Below are positions 15,079 to 27,602 of a stretch of DNA of 64,000 nt, in pieces. The stretch's first letter is position 1. Each line of letters begins with the position of its first letter. Origin of the DNA: Candolleomyces eurysporus. Lineage: Eukaryota; Basidiomycota; Agaricomycetes; Agaricales; Psathyrellaceae. The position numbers were made by a program, and so were the translations under genes. The notes beneath the pieces are model-generated. The model was not told the origin of the DNA. It was given only the letters and a program-made list of their open reading frames with translations, and did not search any database. The DNA lies in assembly GCA_027579435.1 (NCBI GenBank), contig JANBPK010001189.1:62001-126000 (forward strand), read 5' to 3'.

Positions 15079-16899
15079 TTGCCNTTTTTTTAACGATCGA
15101 AGATACGATTACCTAGACATAACGATTTTAAAGGACTTGGAAAGGACTGGATATTTATTGACTATTTTTTCTTTGTATACATGTTCCCGGGCTCCCCATT
15201 CATCTTTGATAGATCATCCATTGTATCGTGCTCAGGCCATGGTGTAACATTGGGCACTTCTGTAGCATAGTTATTTCCCCTTCTGTAGAATGAATTATAC
15301 GTGTATCGAAAGCAACCTTGACAGGGACGGCGTGCTGCGTCATGACCAAGTCTTAAGAATCTCAGATCGGCCTCCGAAACTCTGATGCAGTGATACACTA
15401 GGCTCGGATCTTTTTCCACCCTCGGACGGAGATCAAATCATCCCATGAAGTCACTAGCGGACAGCGGGCTGTATCCCAGTTGCAACCATCGCTAGGCTTC
15501 ATCATATACTTGAGAGGAGGAAGGAAGTTTGCGACACAGCTTATAGCATCGAGGTTGCCTACCAAGAACGAAGTGTTTCTGGTCCAGAGTGCGTGTATGA
15601 CTCCAACTTATGGTTTGAGAGTTGAAAAATTGAACGGCTGAGATGTCAATCAATACATACCGTATCAGGCGTACCGCCACTTCCGGCCGCTCTGATGTTC
15701 CCCACAACCTTGCTAAATCTGCGCTCATCATCATCGGTATGCATGGCCTCCGAGCTGCGCGTCTATCTAGACTGCTGCAGGTGGAAAGTTGTACACCGGC
15801 GGCGTCGGCTGCTATTGCAACATTGCTCACTTTGTGGACGGAAGACGACCGCGCAGTTGAAAGTCTGTGTAGCGAAATCCAATGTCTTCCCGAATCTCCA
15901 TCAGGGGGCTCAATGCACAAGCCATTTGTCGGATGAGGAGCTCATTGCCTCAATACAAAAGCTGGACAGCTTAGCCGACTTTACTGGGAGCGCAGTAGCT
16001 CGCGCAGTCGAATTGTCGCTAGGCTGTCCAACTAACATATTTCCTCTCTGTGCATTTGTCAGAGTCGCGGAGTACTATGCCCAGAACAATCTGTAAAAGG
16101 ATCTAAGGGTGTATTACTTTGAATTCACATGTATCTCGTGATTGGTTGGTTTATCGTGCAAGGCACACAATGGGTGAACCGGGGTTGGGCGCTCGGTACC
16201 CTGCCATGCAGCGCACTCCACACATGTCAATGTACACACTGACTACAAAACCTACGGAGGTGAGCCGCGGTCTCACTTCGAGCACACCTTTGCAAAGAGC
16301 CTATCCGCCGTCCTGGTCGCACCCTAGATTGAGTCAGTATATTCGTTTCACTCTTCCTGAGACGTGCAAATCTCAGTTATCCCATCGTTGGCCCGCTGGT
16401 GTATCTTGATCAGCTACTTGCTATATGCACAGACACACCTTTGATATTTGTGCTTGTAGAAATCGCAAGGCGAAACACAACACCTTTGTCAGAGATGGAC
16501 ACAGGGAATAGGGTTACCGACTCTGCCACTGGTACCCGTTACGCCCGAATTCAGTGATTGCCTGTATTGAATCATGATTGAGTGTTCATCATCAGTTAAT
16601 CACGTCAGGGTCATTGAGATCTAGCCGTGCGACCCAAATCTCAGAGTTTCGCACATATGTTCGTCCTCATCTTTGTTGTGTGTTTTGAAGGTGAGACTAT
16701 GGATCCCTGTTGGCCTCGGACTTTTCTTGAATCCGTGACGTTGACCTTTGTTCCGACCATCTTGGCAGGGACGATGCCCGAAATAAGCAGACACGGATCA
16801 AAGCAGTCGGTCCGTCGGAGGTTTGATCGCCTGTTCTGGACGGTCCGGGGGTTGAGGTGGCATCGCGCGGTGACCAACATCCAAAGTTTACCACTCTCC
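15079..16899. other. Gene-poor region before the GH16 gene
   Basis: No gene can be supported. Open stretches at about 15640-15940 on both strands encode fairly ordinary-looking peptides, but they match no family I recognise and have no clear splice partners. Confidence 0.4.
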
Positions 16900-18552
16900 A
16901 TGTCACTGATTGGGCTGGTCAACCTCTTATGGCTGATTTCGTTGGCAGTTGATAGTACCGCTCTCCATTCTGCGTACTCTTTGTCCGAACAGTACATCGG
17001 AGAGCAGTTTTATGATGGNTTTTTTTTTCGAGGACATTGCTGACCCAACTCATGGACGAGTGTACGTTGTATCAACTTCAAGTTCTCCATGCAGCAACTA
17101 ACGTCAATTCGGACCTTTACATAGAACTTACGTGAATTCTGAAGTGGCACGTTCAGAGGGAATGGTGTTTGCAGACACAGACCGTTTCGTCTTGCGACCT
17201 GATACAAAGACGGTGCTGTCATCACATGGTCCGGGTAGGAAGTCGTTCAGACTCAAGTCCAGAAGCCAATACAACACGGGTGTCATGGTGTAAGCTAACC
17301 CACTATCATTCAATCACGGACTCACATAACTCTCGATCCGATAGCTTTGACATTAGGCACATGCCTCAGGGTTGTGGGTAAGCTCTATGATGGCGCATCC
17401 GAGGGTGTTTTCATCGTCAACTGAGCTGCGTCCGTATACAGAACGTGGCCAGCAGTATGGACTGTTGGGATGCCATGGCCAAATATGGTACGGACCCGGT
17501 CTTCACTCCCAGCGGTGATTAACAGAAGATCCCCACCAGGGGGAGATAGATATCCTTGAAGGAGTGAACGACGTAGGACCCAATGCTGTCACCCTTCACA
17601 CTAGCCATAGTGCGTTTATCCCCGCGAAATGACCTCTACTCCCGTTCTCAACCGTCAACTAGGATGTGATATGCCCGACGGACGACCACAGACAGGGTAA
17701 GTGCCCCCACCTCCGGCTGCAAAGTTCAAACCTAACCGGTGAACGGGTATGACAGGAATACCGTAAAAAATTCTTGTGGGATCGGCCTTTTCGGCAACGA
17801 CTATGTCGGGTGTCCAGTCCAGGTGAACGATGAACAGAGCTATGGCCCCAAATTCAACGAAAATGGAGGCGGATGGTAATGAATATTTCATGACCTTCGC
17901 ACATGGCTCAGCCTGCTTCCTCCTGTTTATAGGTACGCTATGGAGCGGACGGAATCGTTCATCAAAGTATGGTTCTGGTCCAGGTCCGAGTTCAGGACAC
18001 CATGGGATGTGCTTGACGGCTCCCAAACAATTGATACAAGTCAATGGGTATGTGAAAGTAATCGGTGCTTTTCGGTGTAGTCTTCGTACGGCTAACCCGT
18101 TCTCCAGGGAAAGCCTGTTGCTTACTTTCCCAATAATCCTCGGTGCAATATGAAAGCTAAATTTGGTCCCCATAACATCATAATTAACCGTACGTGGTAT
18201 CTTTGATTCACTTTAATAATTTTCCAAGTGACCAACGATCTCATCTCAAGTGACTTTTTGTGAGCCCTTTCATGCTTTCACACTCAACTTGGCTCACGGA
18301 AGCCAAATAGGTGGGGACTGGGCTGGAAATGTCTATCGGAAATCGGGTTGTCCAGCAACATGCGTCGGTAATACAAGGTTTCTACCATGTCTTCAGAATT
18401 TTCTCTCATCATTGGCGTTACCAGATTACGTGAATAAGAATCCTACGGCTTTCGAGAAAGCGTATTTCGACATCAAGGCGCTCAGAATTTACAAGCCGTC
18501 GTCATCATTATACACTCCTTCTCGCCCAAAACACAAATTATACAACCATTAA
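16900..18552 (+). CDS. GH16 secreted endo-beta-glucanase (laminarinase-like)
   Basis: This is a glycoside hydrolase family 16 enzyme of the fungal endo-1,3(4)-beta-glucanase type. It acts on beta-1,3/1,4 or 1,3/1,6 glucans, including the fungus's own wall. The N-terminus is a signal peptide, followed by GRV at the end of exon 1. There are twelve exons: 16900-17061, 17125-17289, 17345-17377, 17442-17487, 17540-17609, 17663-17696, 17756-17875, 17933-18047, 18108-18189, 18251-18259, 18311-18367 and 18425-18552. Leaving out the N at 17019 gives 1020 nt, or 339 aa. The catalytic motif GEIDILEG provides the nucleophile and acid/base glutamates. Other hallmarks are FDIRHMPQGCGTWPAVW, SYGPKFNENGGGWYAMERT, CGDWAG and FDIKALRIY. 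Exon 10 is only 9 nt long. No single long open frame shows this gene because it is so finely split. Confidence 0.93.
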
Positions 18553-19455
18553 GGCATGGGATAGAATGAAGACATTGAATACACAAAGAATCGGGGTCCG
18601 TTCTCGGCGGGGGCCCATCTCGTTATCCTCAACAACTACTGAAATAAACGCCCTTTTACCACTTATGAGCCGTCGTCGTGTTCCTCTGCGAATCGCGGTA
18701 GTCCGCATTCTTCGTTGGCCCCGGAAAGACACGGCGCCCGTCAGCAGCATTTCTCTGTCCGTGAGAACGGACTCAGGCATCCCATGCATCGGATCTAACT
18801 GCCGGAGCTACAAGGTTTTTCATCGACCCGAGCCCCAATATCCTCGATGAATTGCTTATACGCCCTATGCTTGGCAAGCCTCTGCTCGCTGATTCCGTCG
18901 ACTATGCGGTCCATTACGACAAGGGCGCCTGCAAAAAGGATCGCGAGCTAGTTGGCATGGGCGCTGATGGTCAGACCAGAGTTCTTGACCACTTTCTGAC
19001 CTTGAGGTCCGGCAAACGATTCAGAAAATCTGCCCATCGTAATCTTCGGGGTAGAAAACACTTGGTCGCTCAAACGAAAACCCGATCCAGGTCGCCAGGG
19101 CGTCGGTGTCGGCCGCTGGATGCTGCTCTTTCAGCTGCCTACGTCATACCCGAGACCAGCTTCCTTGGTCGTTGGAGTCTCCGAGGTGAATGAAATAAGT
19201 GGCTTCGATACTTAAGCCAAAATATTCGCTCATCTTTCCACTTGCCTGCCTTGCCCTTGGCGACACAGTGAATCTATTCTCTCGTATTAAAAAAGTCCAG
19301 ACAAATAATCAACTACATAGAAGTTACAACAAAACTGCGGCTCACTCAGGCGGAAACCCTTTGTAAGAACCGGGCGTAGCTTTTTCCTCTTAAGAGATTG
19401 ATCTTCGTTGAACCATCCATAAAGTTGTGCAATGGTTGCTTGAGCTATCACATCG
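18553..19455. other. Region between GH16 and NUP96; possible minus-strand exon
   Basis: On the minus strand, near 18800-18940, an acceptor-like TTTTTGCAG is followed by an open stretch reading ALVVMDRIVDGISEQRLAKH. It could be the last exon of a small gene whose other exons I could not assemble. No family was recognised. Confidence 0.25.
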
Positions 19456-22400
19456 TCAGAAAGGATGCTCGACCGTCTTAAATCTGGCCAGACTCACCAG
19501 CGTGGAGGGTTTTGCTTTGCCAGTCACCCTCAATAGCGACTGTGTCATCTCTTCAATGACGGCGGTATGACGATCGTCCACCGAACGAGGGCGATGCAGG
19601 ATATCGGGGAGCAAGGCGATGAGCTTGGGAACTTTACGCATGAGGTCTTCCAACTCTTCAGCCGGGGAAGGTTCCCCTAGAGCAGAAACACCCTCTGCAC
19701 GGCCTTCCTTCTCTTCCTGCAATCGCTCTTGGAGCTGAGGTACGCGCGTCATAACGTTGGCATAGTCCACGAAAATCTGGAGAAATATCGCAATGAGTTG
19801 TTGGTTTGACATCAATCAAGTTTAGGTGGCTTACCTTCCCACGGACGAACCATCCATCAATCTTGTCTCTCCTTCCCTCAAGATCAAAGGGCTCAAAGAG
19901 TTCACGAAGAAGTCCTACATCTCGGCGGAGAATAGCATCGGGCGCCAATTCCAACACTGCAAGATCGTGTGCGGAATTCCATAACTGCGCAGAGAGATAG
20001 AGTTCATAGGCGCTGTAAATGTCACCCTGACTGCGGGCGTGCATAGCCTGTAAAGCAACAGGTTGAGCCGCAGCTGATGAAACAAAGGGCAAGAACACGC
20101 ACCTTCGCTTCATGAACCCAGGTTATGGGTATCTTCAGGCTTCCGACCAATCCTCTGGTCATCCAATCATCCATTAATGGTGCAGAACGTGCCAGGAGAT
20201 CCTTGATAGCCTTTCTCCGCCTGCCATCGAGAAAACACCTCAGTCGGTGTATAGCATGATATATAAAAATAAACTTACCCTTCGGACGCCTCGAGATGCA
20301 AGAGCACGAATGCAGCTTCCTGCACCATACCCCAACCTTCCAACTCGAACGCATATGCGCTTGTCAGAAGGTTCGCGGTGTGACTGTGTCCGTCATGCCC
20401 CGGTGATACATCCTCTTCACTGTTATCGTCATCTTCCTGACCATGGATTCCATTTGGCACACCATTGACCTTCCCTTTGCCTTTTGAGGATGCTGCTTGC
20501 ACGCGGTCTGCAAAGTCTCGCACCCCCATAACCCGAGAAAGGATCATATAGAGATGCCAGCACATTGCGATGCCTCCCCACCGCTCGTCAGGACCAAATG
20601 ATAGAGGGTCCAGTGCTTGCGAGAGGGAAAGTGCAGTATCTGCATGCAGCCGAATAAGAGTGTACTGAGGATCGTCATGTTGATGGTGGCTTGACGGAAC
20701 AGTCGAACCCGAGGTGATTAGCCCCATACTAGGTCGCGAACCGAGCAAGTTGAAGGGTGTTGCGGACGAAGACGCAGTTTGTCGGCCAGAACTCTGTTCA
20801 AGCTGCCAACGCGGGAGGGGGCGAGCGACAAGGTTTGACGCATATCGCCGTGTCAAACCCTCATATAGCCGAACGATATCAGCAACGGAGGTGTCAACAC
20901 CCATGCCATACCACAGGCAAAGCCCAAATATCCGCTTCCAGTCTAATCCCGCACAAACTTGCTCCACCCAACCTTCGTCTGCTTGGTCAACTGGACCTGA
21001 GAGCAGACGATACACCTTCCAAACGCCTCTGCTAATCAACCCGTTCGATCCTGCGCCCAACCCACCCCCACCAGTCGTCGGAGCCAGCTTCTCGTCCTTC
21101 CATATCTGCAGTTGAGCTCGGATATCAGCTTTGAAAGTCTCGTCGCCTCCCGCCTGGCTGATGAGCGTAGCCAACTTTAGGTAGCCAGCATCCATAGCCA
21201 CAGTGCATGCTTCCGATATTTGATGTCCAGTAAGCTGGGAAAATACGGTATCCGCCACTGTATAACCGCCTGCCAACGGTGTCAGCAACTCATACTCTTT
21301 TGAAAACTGAGAAGGAAGGCGACCTACCCGATATTGGCCCAGTGGCTTTAACGCGAATATCGCCATCAGCGGATGGTTTCACAACGTGTTCCAACCATTG
21401 GCCAAGTGCAGTCCGCCGTCTAAGAAGCGTAACGCGGATTCTGACGTCCGGGGTAATTGCAGTGGCACCAGCGAACGAGCTACTAGAGCTCTGTTTACGA
21501 CCACCTAATCGAAGATCAATGGGGTCAAACATTGCGCTGCCCAGTTTGAAAAGCGGACCAGGTCCCGCTGTATCCGTGGTAGGGAAAAGTGAGGCAAAAG
21601 AGCCAAAGTTCANGGGGGGTACTCTTGGGGTTCGCGAGTGCAATCCCTGCGCCGTTCTTACTGATTGGCGTATGTGTGAGGTGGTGTTGTAATAGTTTCT
21701 CTGAAATGGCTGCAGGTGAGGCGGGTTCCGAGATCTCTGCTGTTTGGCGGGGTTCGATGGCGGGGAAAGGTGTTTTAGTCAGAGTGACAATGGAAGAGTT
21801 GACAGAGGAAGGCCTGTGCGATCTTGAGCTTCGATTATTGAAGAAATGGTTAGCTGCGAACGTACGATGATGCGAAAGGACCACAGATGACCCCGACGTG
21901 AACCAGCTTTCCACCAGGACCCCAACCAACGCGGAAAGAGCGACCAAACGCCAACCCAGCATCGACATAGCTTTCCTCTTTTCCATTAGCGACTGACGAG
22001 GTAATTTCAATGCGTGCGTATTTGCGTGTTGGTCGAAGAGCAGTTGGGCCGATGTCATGGGCGAAAGATGCACGCTACACCACAATGAGAAACCAAATAA
22101 ACAAAGGTGAAGGGAGCAAAATACCTCTGTCGAGCCTGTGCTAAGTCCATCGCCTTCAGAGTCCCTGCTATGCTTCCGATTCAAAGAAGGTGGTCCGAGA
22201 TTGAGTGCTGCGACCGTTCTGCGTTTTGCGGGTGGTTGGTTAAGTGCTTTGAGTGCCGCCGCCTCTTCTGGCATTCTGAACAGCGACGTCTGCATAACAT
22301 GCATTTTCTGTGCATCCACGCCAACATGGCGAGCCCAGGGGATTATGTTTTGACCAGGACCCACGGCCCTGGGGTCAACTGGGGGTGAGGACCGCGACGA

Positions 22401-22724
22401 GGATGGTGAACTGTCTCGTTCGTCGGAGTCTTCATCGTCGCCAGTGACTTGAAAGTCACCATTTTCGTCCTGGAAGAGTGCCTTTCTTGACCTGGACCGT
22501 CTTGGTATCAGTTCTTCCTCGAGAATTCCAGAGGACCCTTCGGACTCTGAGGACTCTGCCTCTTCCTCCTCTTCCTCCTCCTCTTCGTCCTGGTCATCCT
22601 CAGGCTCGTATGCAGGCGCCGGCTGAGGTTTACCGGGCAATCGCTTCTCGTTCAGCTGTTGAACTTCTTGCTCATCTTCGCTGCTGCTGCTGGAGTCGGA
22701 CTCGAACGCGCGAAACCGCGCCAT
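19456..22724 (-). CDS. NUP96: Nucleoporin Nup96 (Nup145C) of the Y-complex
   Basis: This is a scaffold nucleoporin of the Nup84/Nup107 (Y) complex, needed for nuclear-pore assembly and mRNA export. Minus-strand exons in transcript order are 22125-22724, 21866-22074, about 21328-21828 (a nearby acceptor at 21822 is also possible), 20279-21257, 20103-20220, 19835-20047 and 19456-19776. With the N at 21613 left out, the total is in frame and gives about 979 aa. The N-terminal 150 residues are acidic and disordered. Next comes SFRVGWGPGGKLVHVG, diagnostic of Nup96, and then an alpha-solenoid with QISEACTVAMDAGYLKLA, CAGLDWKRIFGLCLWYG, WHLYMILSRV and ITWVHEAK. No Nup98 autoprotease domain (HFS motif) is seen in or upstream of the ORF, so Nup96 appears to be a separate gene here. 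Confidence 0.93.
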
Positions 22725-22903
22725 GGTTGAGGAGGACGTATGACCGCTATGTTCTCGCGTTGGGTCATGAGATGGCTGACATCAAACACATCAAAAACAG
22801 CAACAAACACGCCTCATGGTCCCAAGGACAATGGCATTTTGAAGAGAGCTATAGAGATAAACCAATAGATAGAAGTACGCAAATTACAAGCTTTGATAAC
22901 AAG

Positions 22904-24404
22904 CTACAACGGATATTCTTCAGGGTCATAAGAGCTACATCCCATCTCATTCAACCATCTCGTTCTCTCCTTGTCTTTATTACAAGACACCATACTCATC
23001 ACGCCCATGCATCTCCCACCGCTACAATGAGCTGTTGATTTGTCACTCAAAGGCCACACGCTTCCACCACCACCAGGTGTGAGTAGAGTCGGATTCACCG
23101 GATCGGGTAGACATCCATCGGAAACACGAAGGCGATTCAGGGAAGGGAGAAGANGGGGGGAGGGTAGACGGGGAGGCAGCATAGCTGAATATTCGGCTTC
23201 GCTGTGCGGACGATAGAGACGGGGCCAAAAGCGACAATATCGACAGCTGGAGTTCCATGGGAAGCCGCATGAAAGGGAAAATGTCGGGATCTTGAAGGGT
23301 TAGAGCACCAGAATGGCCCGGGGGTGTCGTTGGTGGTGCCGGTGACGGACTCGACTCACGGTTCAGTGATGAGTGCAACAACAAAGGCCTAGAGTATCGC
23401 AAAAGCTCAAGCGCCTGGCCCTGCGTATTTCGCCTGAGGTGGTCGTTCCTTGAACGAAGGCGCGAGAGCTGGGACTGACAAGCTTTCCATGCTTCGAAAG
23501 ACGACTCGTCGATTTCTTCCTCCTCTTCTGTCTCGTCATCCAAAACAAATTCTTCGAGCTCCGCATTGTCAACGGAGCGTTGGTTGGCGTAGAATTCCAT
23601 CGTGAGCAACGAGTAGTTGCTCTGCTCGATTGCTCTGATGATGGACTTGACTCCACGCAAACTCAGGGAATTCCCGTTGCAAGCAAGAGTATGCAATCGA
23701 CAATGCTGGGACGAGCGTATGAATTTGGCGATGTGGGGAACAGCGCGCGGAGTTAATCCGATCGTTGAAATATGGAGTTCCCTGAGGCTTGGTGCTTGAA
23801 GGGCTGGTAAGAAGTGCTCAATAAATGTATCACCCAGACCATGGTTGGTGGTAAGGGACAGGAGCTCAACGGTGGACGAATTCAGAGCCTCGACGAAAGC
23901 CTGAGTGACGGTCGGATCCCCTGAGAAAGCATTCTACACGGAATAAGCTTGGGTAGTCGAGGATGAGACTGGGGGACTCACTGCTTGTAGAAAGAGTTCT
24001 TTAAGAACTCTATTGTCTTTCAAGTACCGAGATATGGCCAAAAGGCCTTCGTTCCTGATACCATTAGAATTCAGGCTAATTTCCGAGATGGGGTATTTGC
24101 GACCCAGCGGTGACTCGAGGAATCGGAACAGAATTATAGTTCCCTCATTCCCCAGATTATTGTGGCCCAGAACGAGCTTCGTAACTGTATTTCTGGACGA
24201 CATCATAGAGATCACCTCATGTGCGCCTAGAGAATAGCAAAAAATTAGACAGTCAGTGATTAAACCTCTGCTGCTGAAGACGGACCGTTATAACGCGGTA
24301 CCTCGAACTCCAGTTAGACCAGCGTCGAGTCTGTGAATCTCAGCTCGACCTTGCGAGGGAACCTTCGGGATGAACTGTCGATGATTCAATGACATTGCTA
24401 GCAT
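22904..24404 (-). CDS. Leucine-rich-repeat protein (RNI-like)
   Basis: Exons on the minus strand are 24302-24404, 23982-24226 and 22904-23933. Several ribonuclease-inhibitor-like LRR units are visible, including TKLVLGHNNLGNEGTIILF, ISEISLNSNGIRNEGLLAI, LRELHISTIGLTPRAV and LHTLACNGNSLSLRGVKSI. An acidic stretch (DDETEEEEEIDE) and a Pro/Ser-rich tail follow. LRRs of this kind bind proteins; no partner can be named. With the N at 23154 left out, the frame ends at 22904 (458 aa). If the N is kept as a base, it ends at 23043 (about 412 aa). I prefer the first reading because Ns elsewhere in the window are spurious, but both frames are open. Part of the C-terminal DNA is repeated at 26480-26640. 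Confidence 0.78.
22985..23135. repeat. About 150-bp dispersed repeat, copy 1
   Basis: It shares blocks such as TCACGCCC, GCATCTCCCACC, AAGGCCACACGCTTC and ATCGGGTAGACAT with 26480-26640 in the same orientation. Here it overlaps the 3' end of the LRR gene. Similarity stops near 23140. The origin is unknown; it could be a fragment of a mobile element or of a duplicated gene end. Confidence 0.6.
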
Positions 24405-25059
24405 GCGGTTCACGGGCAAGATAGGATAGTGTGCGAGGAGCTCGAGATGAAAGTGGAGAACTAAGCCTGGGAGACCGGAAGCTTATCAGCAACTATTTGT
24501 CTTTGGTGAACAACATTCACGGATGTAAGCGAGGCCAAGCAAAAGGCGCCGATTGATCCCGCAGAGCCCAGGCACCCCATCTTAACCCAGTTCTCATCCT
24601 GCACGAGTCCTCCACTTCTCTCTAGAGCCTGGGATGTATAGGCGGCCGGCCCAAATTTCCTGGGATTCTTGATGTTGACCCAATCTTGACCAAGAGTTAA
24701 GGGTCATTGAAGAATTGTCGCATGCAGTGGTCACCAGCACAGTTTTTCCGTCTTCGGCGACCTTCAGAAGCAGCCCTCGTCCATTGCAGGGGGGGGCATG
24801 ACCTCCCTTCTCATACTTCTATTGACTTTCATGCCTCGAGGACAGCACCCGTACGATCTCTGCTCCCTGGACCGAGGAAAATACCGCCTACCGCCCCTCC
24901 GCATCTGGTATTTAATCCGAACCCTTGACGATCCCATATGATGCAGTAAATCCGCTCCGTCTTCTCTTCTGTGTATCCCCGAAGCTAGAATCTATATAAT
25001 GGGCATATACAATTTACCAGATGCAAAGCGAAGTCTGGAAGCCTGATCTCCCAAACACG
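24405..25059. promoter_or_regulatory. Divergent promoter between the LRR gene and GH53
   Basis: This 655-bp region separates two divergently transcribed start codons. A TATA-box-like TATATAA at 24993-24999 lies about 60 bp upstream of the GH53 ATG, a plausible core promoter for a regulated secreted enzyme. No equally clear element was seen on the LRR side. Confidence 0.5.
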
Positions 25060-26412
25060 ATGCTCGCTTTCGCTAATCTGGTACTCTTGGCTAGCCTCTC
25101 TACGCTCTTCACGGTAGTTCAGGCTATCCAATACCGTGGAGCCGACTTTTCTTCTCTCATCAATCTCGAGAACCAAGGGATACGATACAAGGTCAACGGT
25201 ACAACGCAACCGCTCGAGACCATTTTGCGGAATCATGGTTGCAACCTTGCCCGTATCAGAATCTGGACCAGCAACAGGGACTCGGAATATAGCTTGAACC
25301 ACGGCCTAGCCTTGGCAAGGCGTGCTGCAGCCGCTGGGATGGACCTCTATATTGACTTGCACTACAGTGACACTTGTGAGTACTCGTCGACCTTCGATAC
25401 ATAGGTTGCGTGCTAATTCATGCGTGATAAAGGGGCCGATCCGGGGAAGCAAGGCATTCCGTCTGCTTGGCCTAAGGACCTCAGCGGTCTGAACACTCAG
25501 ATTTACACGTAAGCCGCTTCGATCTGTAGCACCTCGTCTATTTCCTCAGCCGTGTTTCACAGGTACACCCGCGATGTGGTTCTCGCTTTCCAAAACCAGA
25601 ACACCCCCATCAAATACATTGAGGTTCGAGTTCTTCCCTCCAGTCTCTGAATCCAACTCACTTTCGTTTTTTCTCTTCACAATTGTACACAGCTGGGTAA
25701 CGAGATCAACAGCGGAATGCTCTGGCCCGTCGGACGTATCAACAACAACAACTTCGGCCCCGTCTCTGAACTCTTACATTCTGCCGCAGCCGGTGTGCGC
25801 GCAGCCTCGTCTTCTGTCAAGACGATGGTCCACCTCGCAAACGGCTGGAACTACAATACTATGAATTGGTTCTTCAGCGGGGTCTACATGCCAGGCAAGT
25901 TGACGACTTCAGACGTGGATGTTCTCGCCTTCTCCTTGTACCCATTCTATGGTACCGGAGCGACCCTGGATGCTCTCAGGTCCAGTCTAACCAATCTGGC
26001 CAACCAGTACGGAAAGGTATGTTTCAAGATATATATTGATTCTCTGTGGTTGAGCCGTCGGCGCGCTGACTGGTAATATAGGAAATCATGCTCGTCGAGA
26101 CCAACTGGCCCGCGTCGTGCTCCGGCGTCTCTCTGAGTGACAAGTCCATCCCTATCTCACCAGCTGGTCAGCTCACTTGGTTCAACAACGCCAAAAACAT
26201 CGTTCAGAACCTTCCCAATGGACGTGGAACTGGTATCGTTTATTGGGAGCCCGGTTGGATCGGTAATGCCGGTTTGGGTTCTGCGTGCGCGGTAAGTACA
26301 AACCGAGTCTCGAATTGCGGCAGCAACCCTGATTTGTAATTTCAAGGACAACCTTCTCGTTGATGGTTCTGGGAATGTGCGGTACCCAAGTATCAATATG
26401 TTTGCAAACTGA
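25060..26412 (+). CDS. GH53 endo-beta-1,4-galactanase, secreted
   Basis: This is an arabinogalactan endo-beta-1,4-galactanase that cuts beta-1,4-galactan side chains of pectin, so it points to plant cell-wall use. Six exons are at 25060-25375, 25433-25508, 25563-25623, 25693-26016, 26082-26291 and 26347-26412, totalling 1053 nt or 350 aa with all phases consistent. The signal peptide is MLAFANLVLLASLSTLF, cleaved before IQYRGADFSS. The GH53 hallmarks are present: ARIRIWTS, MDLYIDLHYSDTWADPGKQ, the acid/base glutamate in LGNEINSGMLWP and the nucleophile glutamate in IMLVETNWPASC. The length is typical for a single-domain GH53 with no binding module. It looks fully functional. Confidence 0.96.
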
Positions 26413-26479
26413 AAGCGTTTTCTTTCTGGTCGATCATGTAAAGTGTATTTTTGTGATCTTTTTTGGACTTAACGAGAGA

Positions 26480-26640
26480 TACCATATTCGTCACGCCCGT
26501 GCATCTCCCACCAATGGTGATTGCCTGCTGAAGTATCACTCGAAGGCCACACGCTTCTATCACCGCCACCACCACCACCGGCGGGCTATGAACAGAGTCG
26601 GATTCCCCGGATCGGGTAGACATTCATCGGAGATACGGGG
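26480..26640. repeat. About 150-bp dispersed repeat, copy 2
   Basis: This second copy lies just downstream of the GH53 stop codon, in its 3' flank. The codon frame used by the LRR gene is broken by stops here, so this copy is not coding in that frame. Confidence 0.6.
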
Positions 26641-27602
26641 ACCCTGGCGGGAGGCGGTCAAGCTCGAATGCAATCTGCAGGCTAAGATTGTTCGGTATAC
26701 AGATCTCAATACCTAATACTTGGCGATACAGTACATGGGCTTTGTTCTGGCAGAAAAAAAAATGGCGAATCTCGTTGCCTGCAGTCATGCCTCCAACTCA
26801 ACGATCACACCTTGCTTTCAGCGGCCATGTCTCCGGATCCCTTCCGCACAATCGGCTAGATTTCTAAACTCTATTGGCGTCGACCCTGCAGTACGGACCA
26901 CCCTCGGTCCCAATCAACGGAGAACCAGTCATGTTCGCGGAGAGAGCTTCGACTGGAGTTTGGAGCCTTCCTCGCCTGAGAGTATTGGAAAATCGATGAT
27001 CTGGCCCGATGCTTGCCTTCATAGATTGCAAGGAGATCTTCCCTGGAGGAGATAGAATGAAGTCACCACTGCAAGAACGATGGTGAAAACTTGTTCCGAC
27101 TGTCATCGAAGTCTTTGAGGGTGGTTTCTTCCCCGATATGTCCGGACTCCGATCTCATTTCAAGGCGTAGACTCGGACTTTGGTGGAGTCTTTATCTGGC
27201 AGGAGGGGCATCTTCTAAGGTTGATGACACAAAGCGGTGAACTGAGCATTGCGAGGAGATGATCGCGGCCATTGGGAAGCAGTTCGGGTCGTGATGGCCT
27301 CCCGCTGAGAAATGGCAGGCGTTGCAACAGCTGAACAAATTTCTGGTCGACCCTGCGATTCTTCGTGGTGTATTTGGTAANTTTTTTTTTGCATCTCTGA
27401 ACGTTGAACTTCCTGCTGATATTAGGTTGCCCCACCATGGAGTGCAGGAGCCAGGAGTCGCATCATAAAACGGTCAGTGGACGGATGACGTCAGGGTTTT
27501 GGCAAGATGTTTTAAAAGACTCGTTCAGAGCCGGCATTTGAATTCAACGATTATCATTATCTACGCAAACCTCTCTTACATAAAACGCCAATATCCACAA
27601 TC
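26641..27602. other. Intergenic region without recognised features
   Basis: Open stretches on both strands are short and show no family motifs. An N (27381) precedes a T run. Confidence 0.4.

Noticed and set aside
15640..15940. Open frames on both strands before the GH16 gene
   Set aside because: Both strands are open over the same bases, no family motif is visible, and no splice partners could be found.
16627..16899. Longer N-terminal extension of the GH16 gene
   Set aside because: The segment upstream of ATG 16900 is open but unlike GH16 N-termini. The ATG at 16900 gives a proper signal peptide.
17655..18173. A 172-codon minus-strand frame
   Set aside because: It is the antisense shadow of GH16 exons 6-9.
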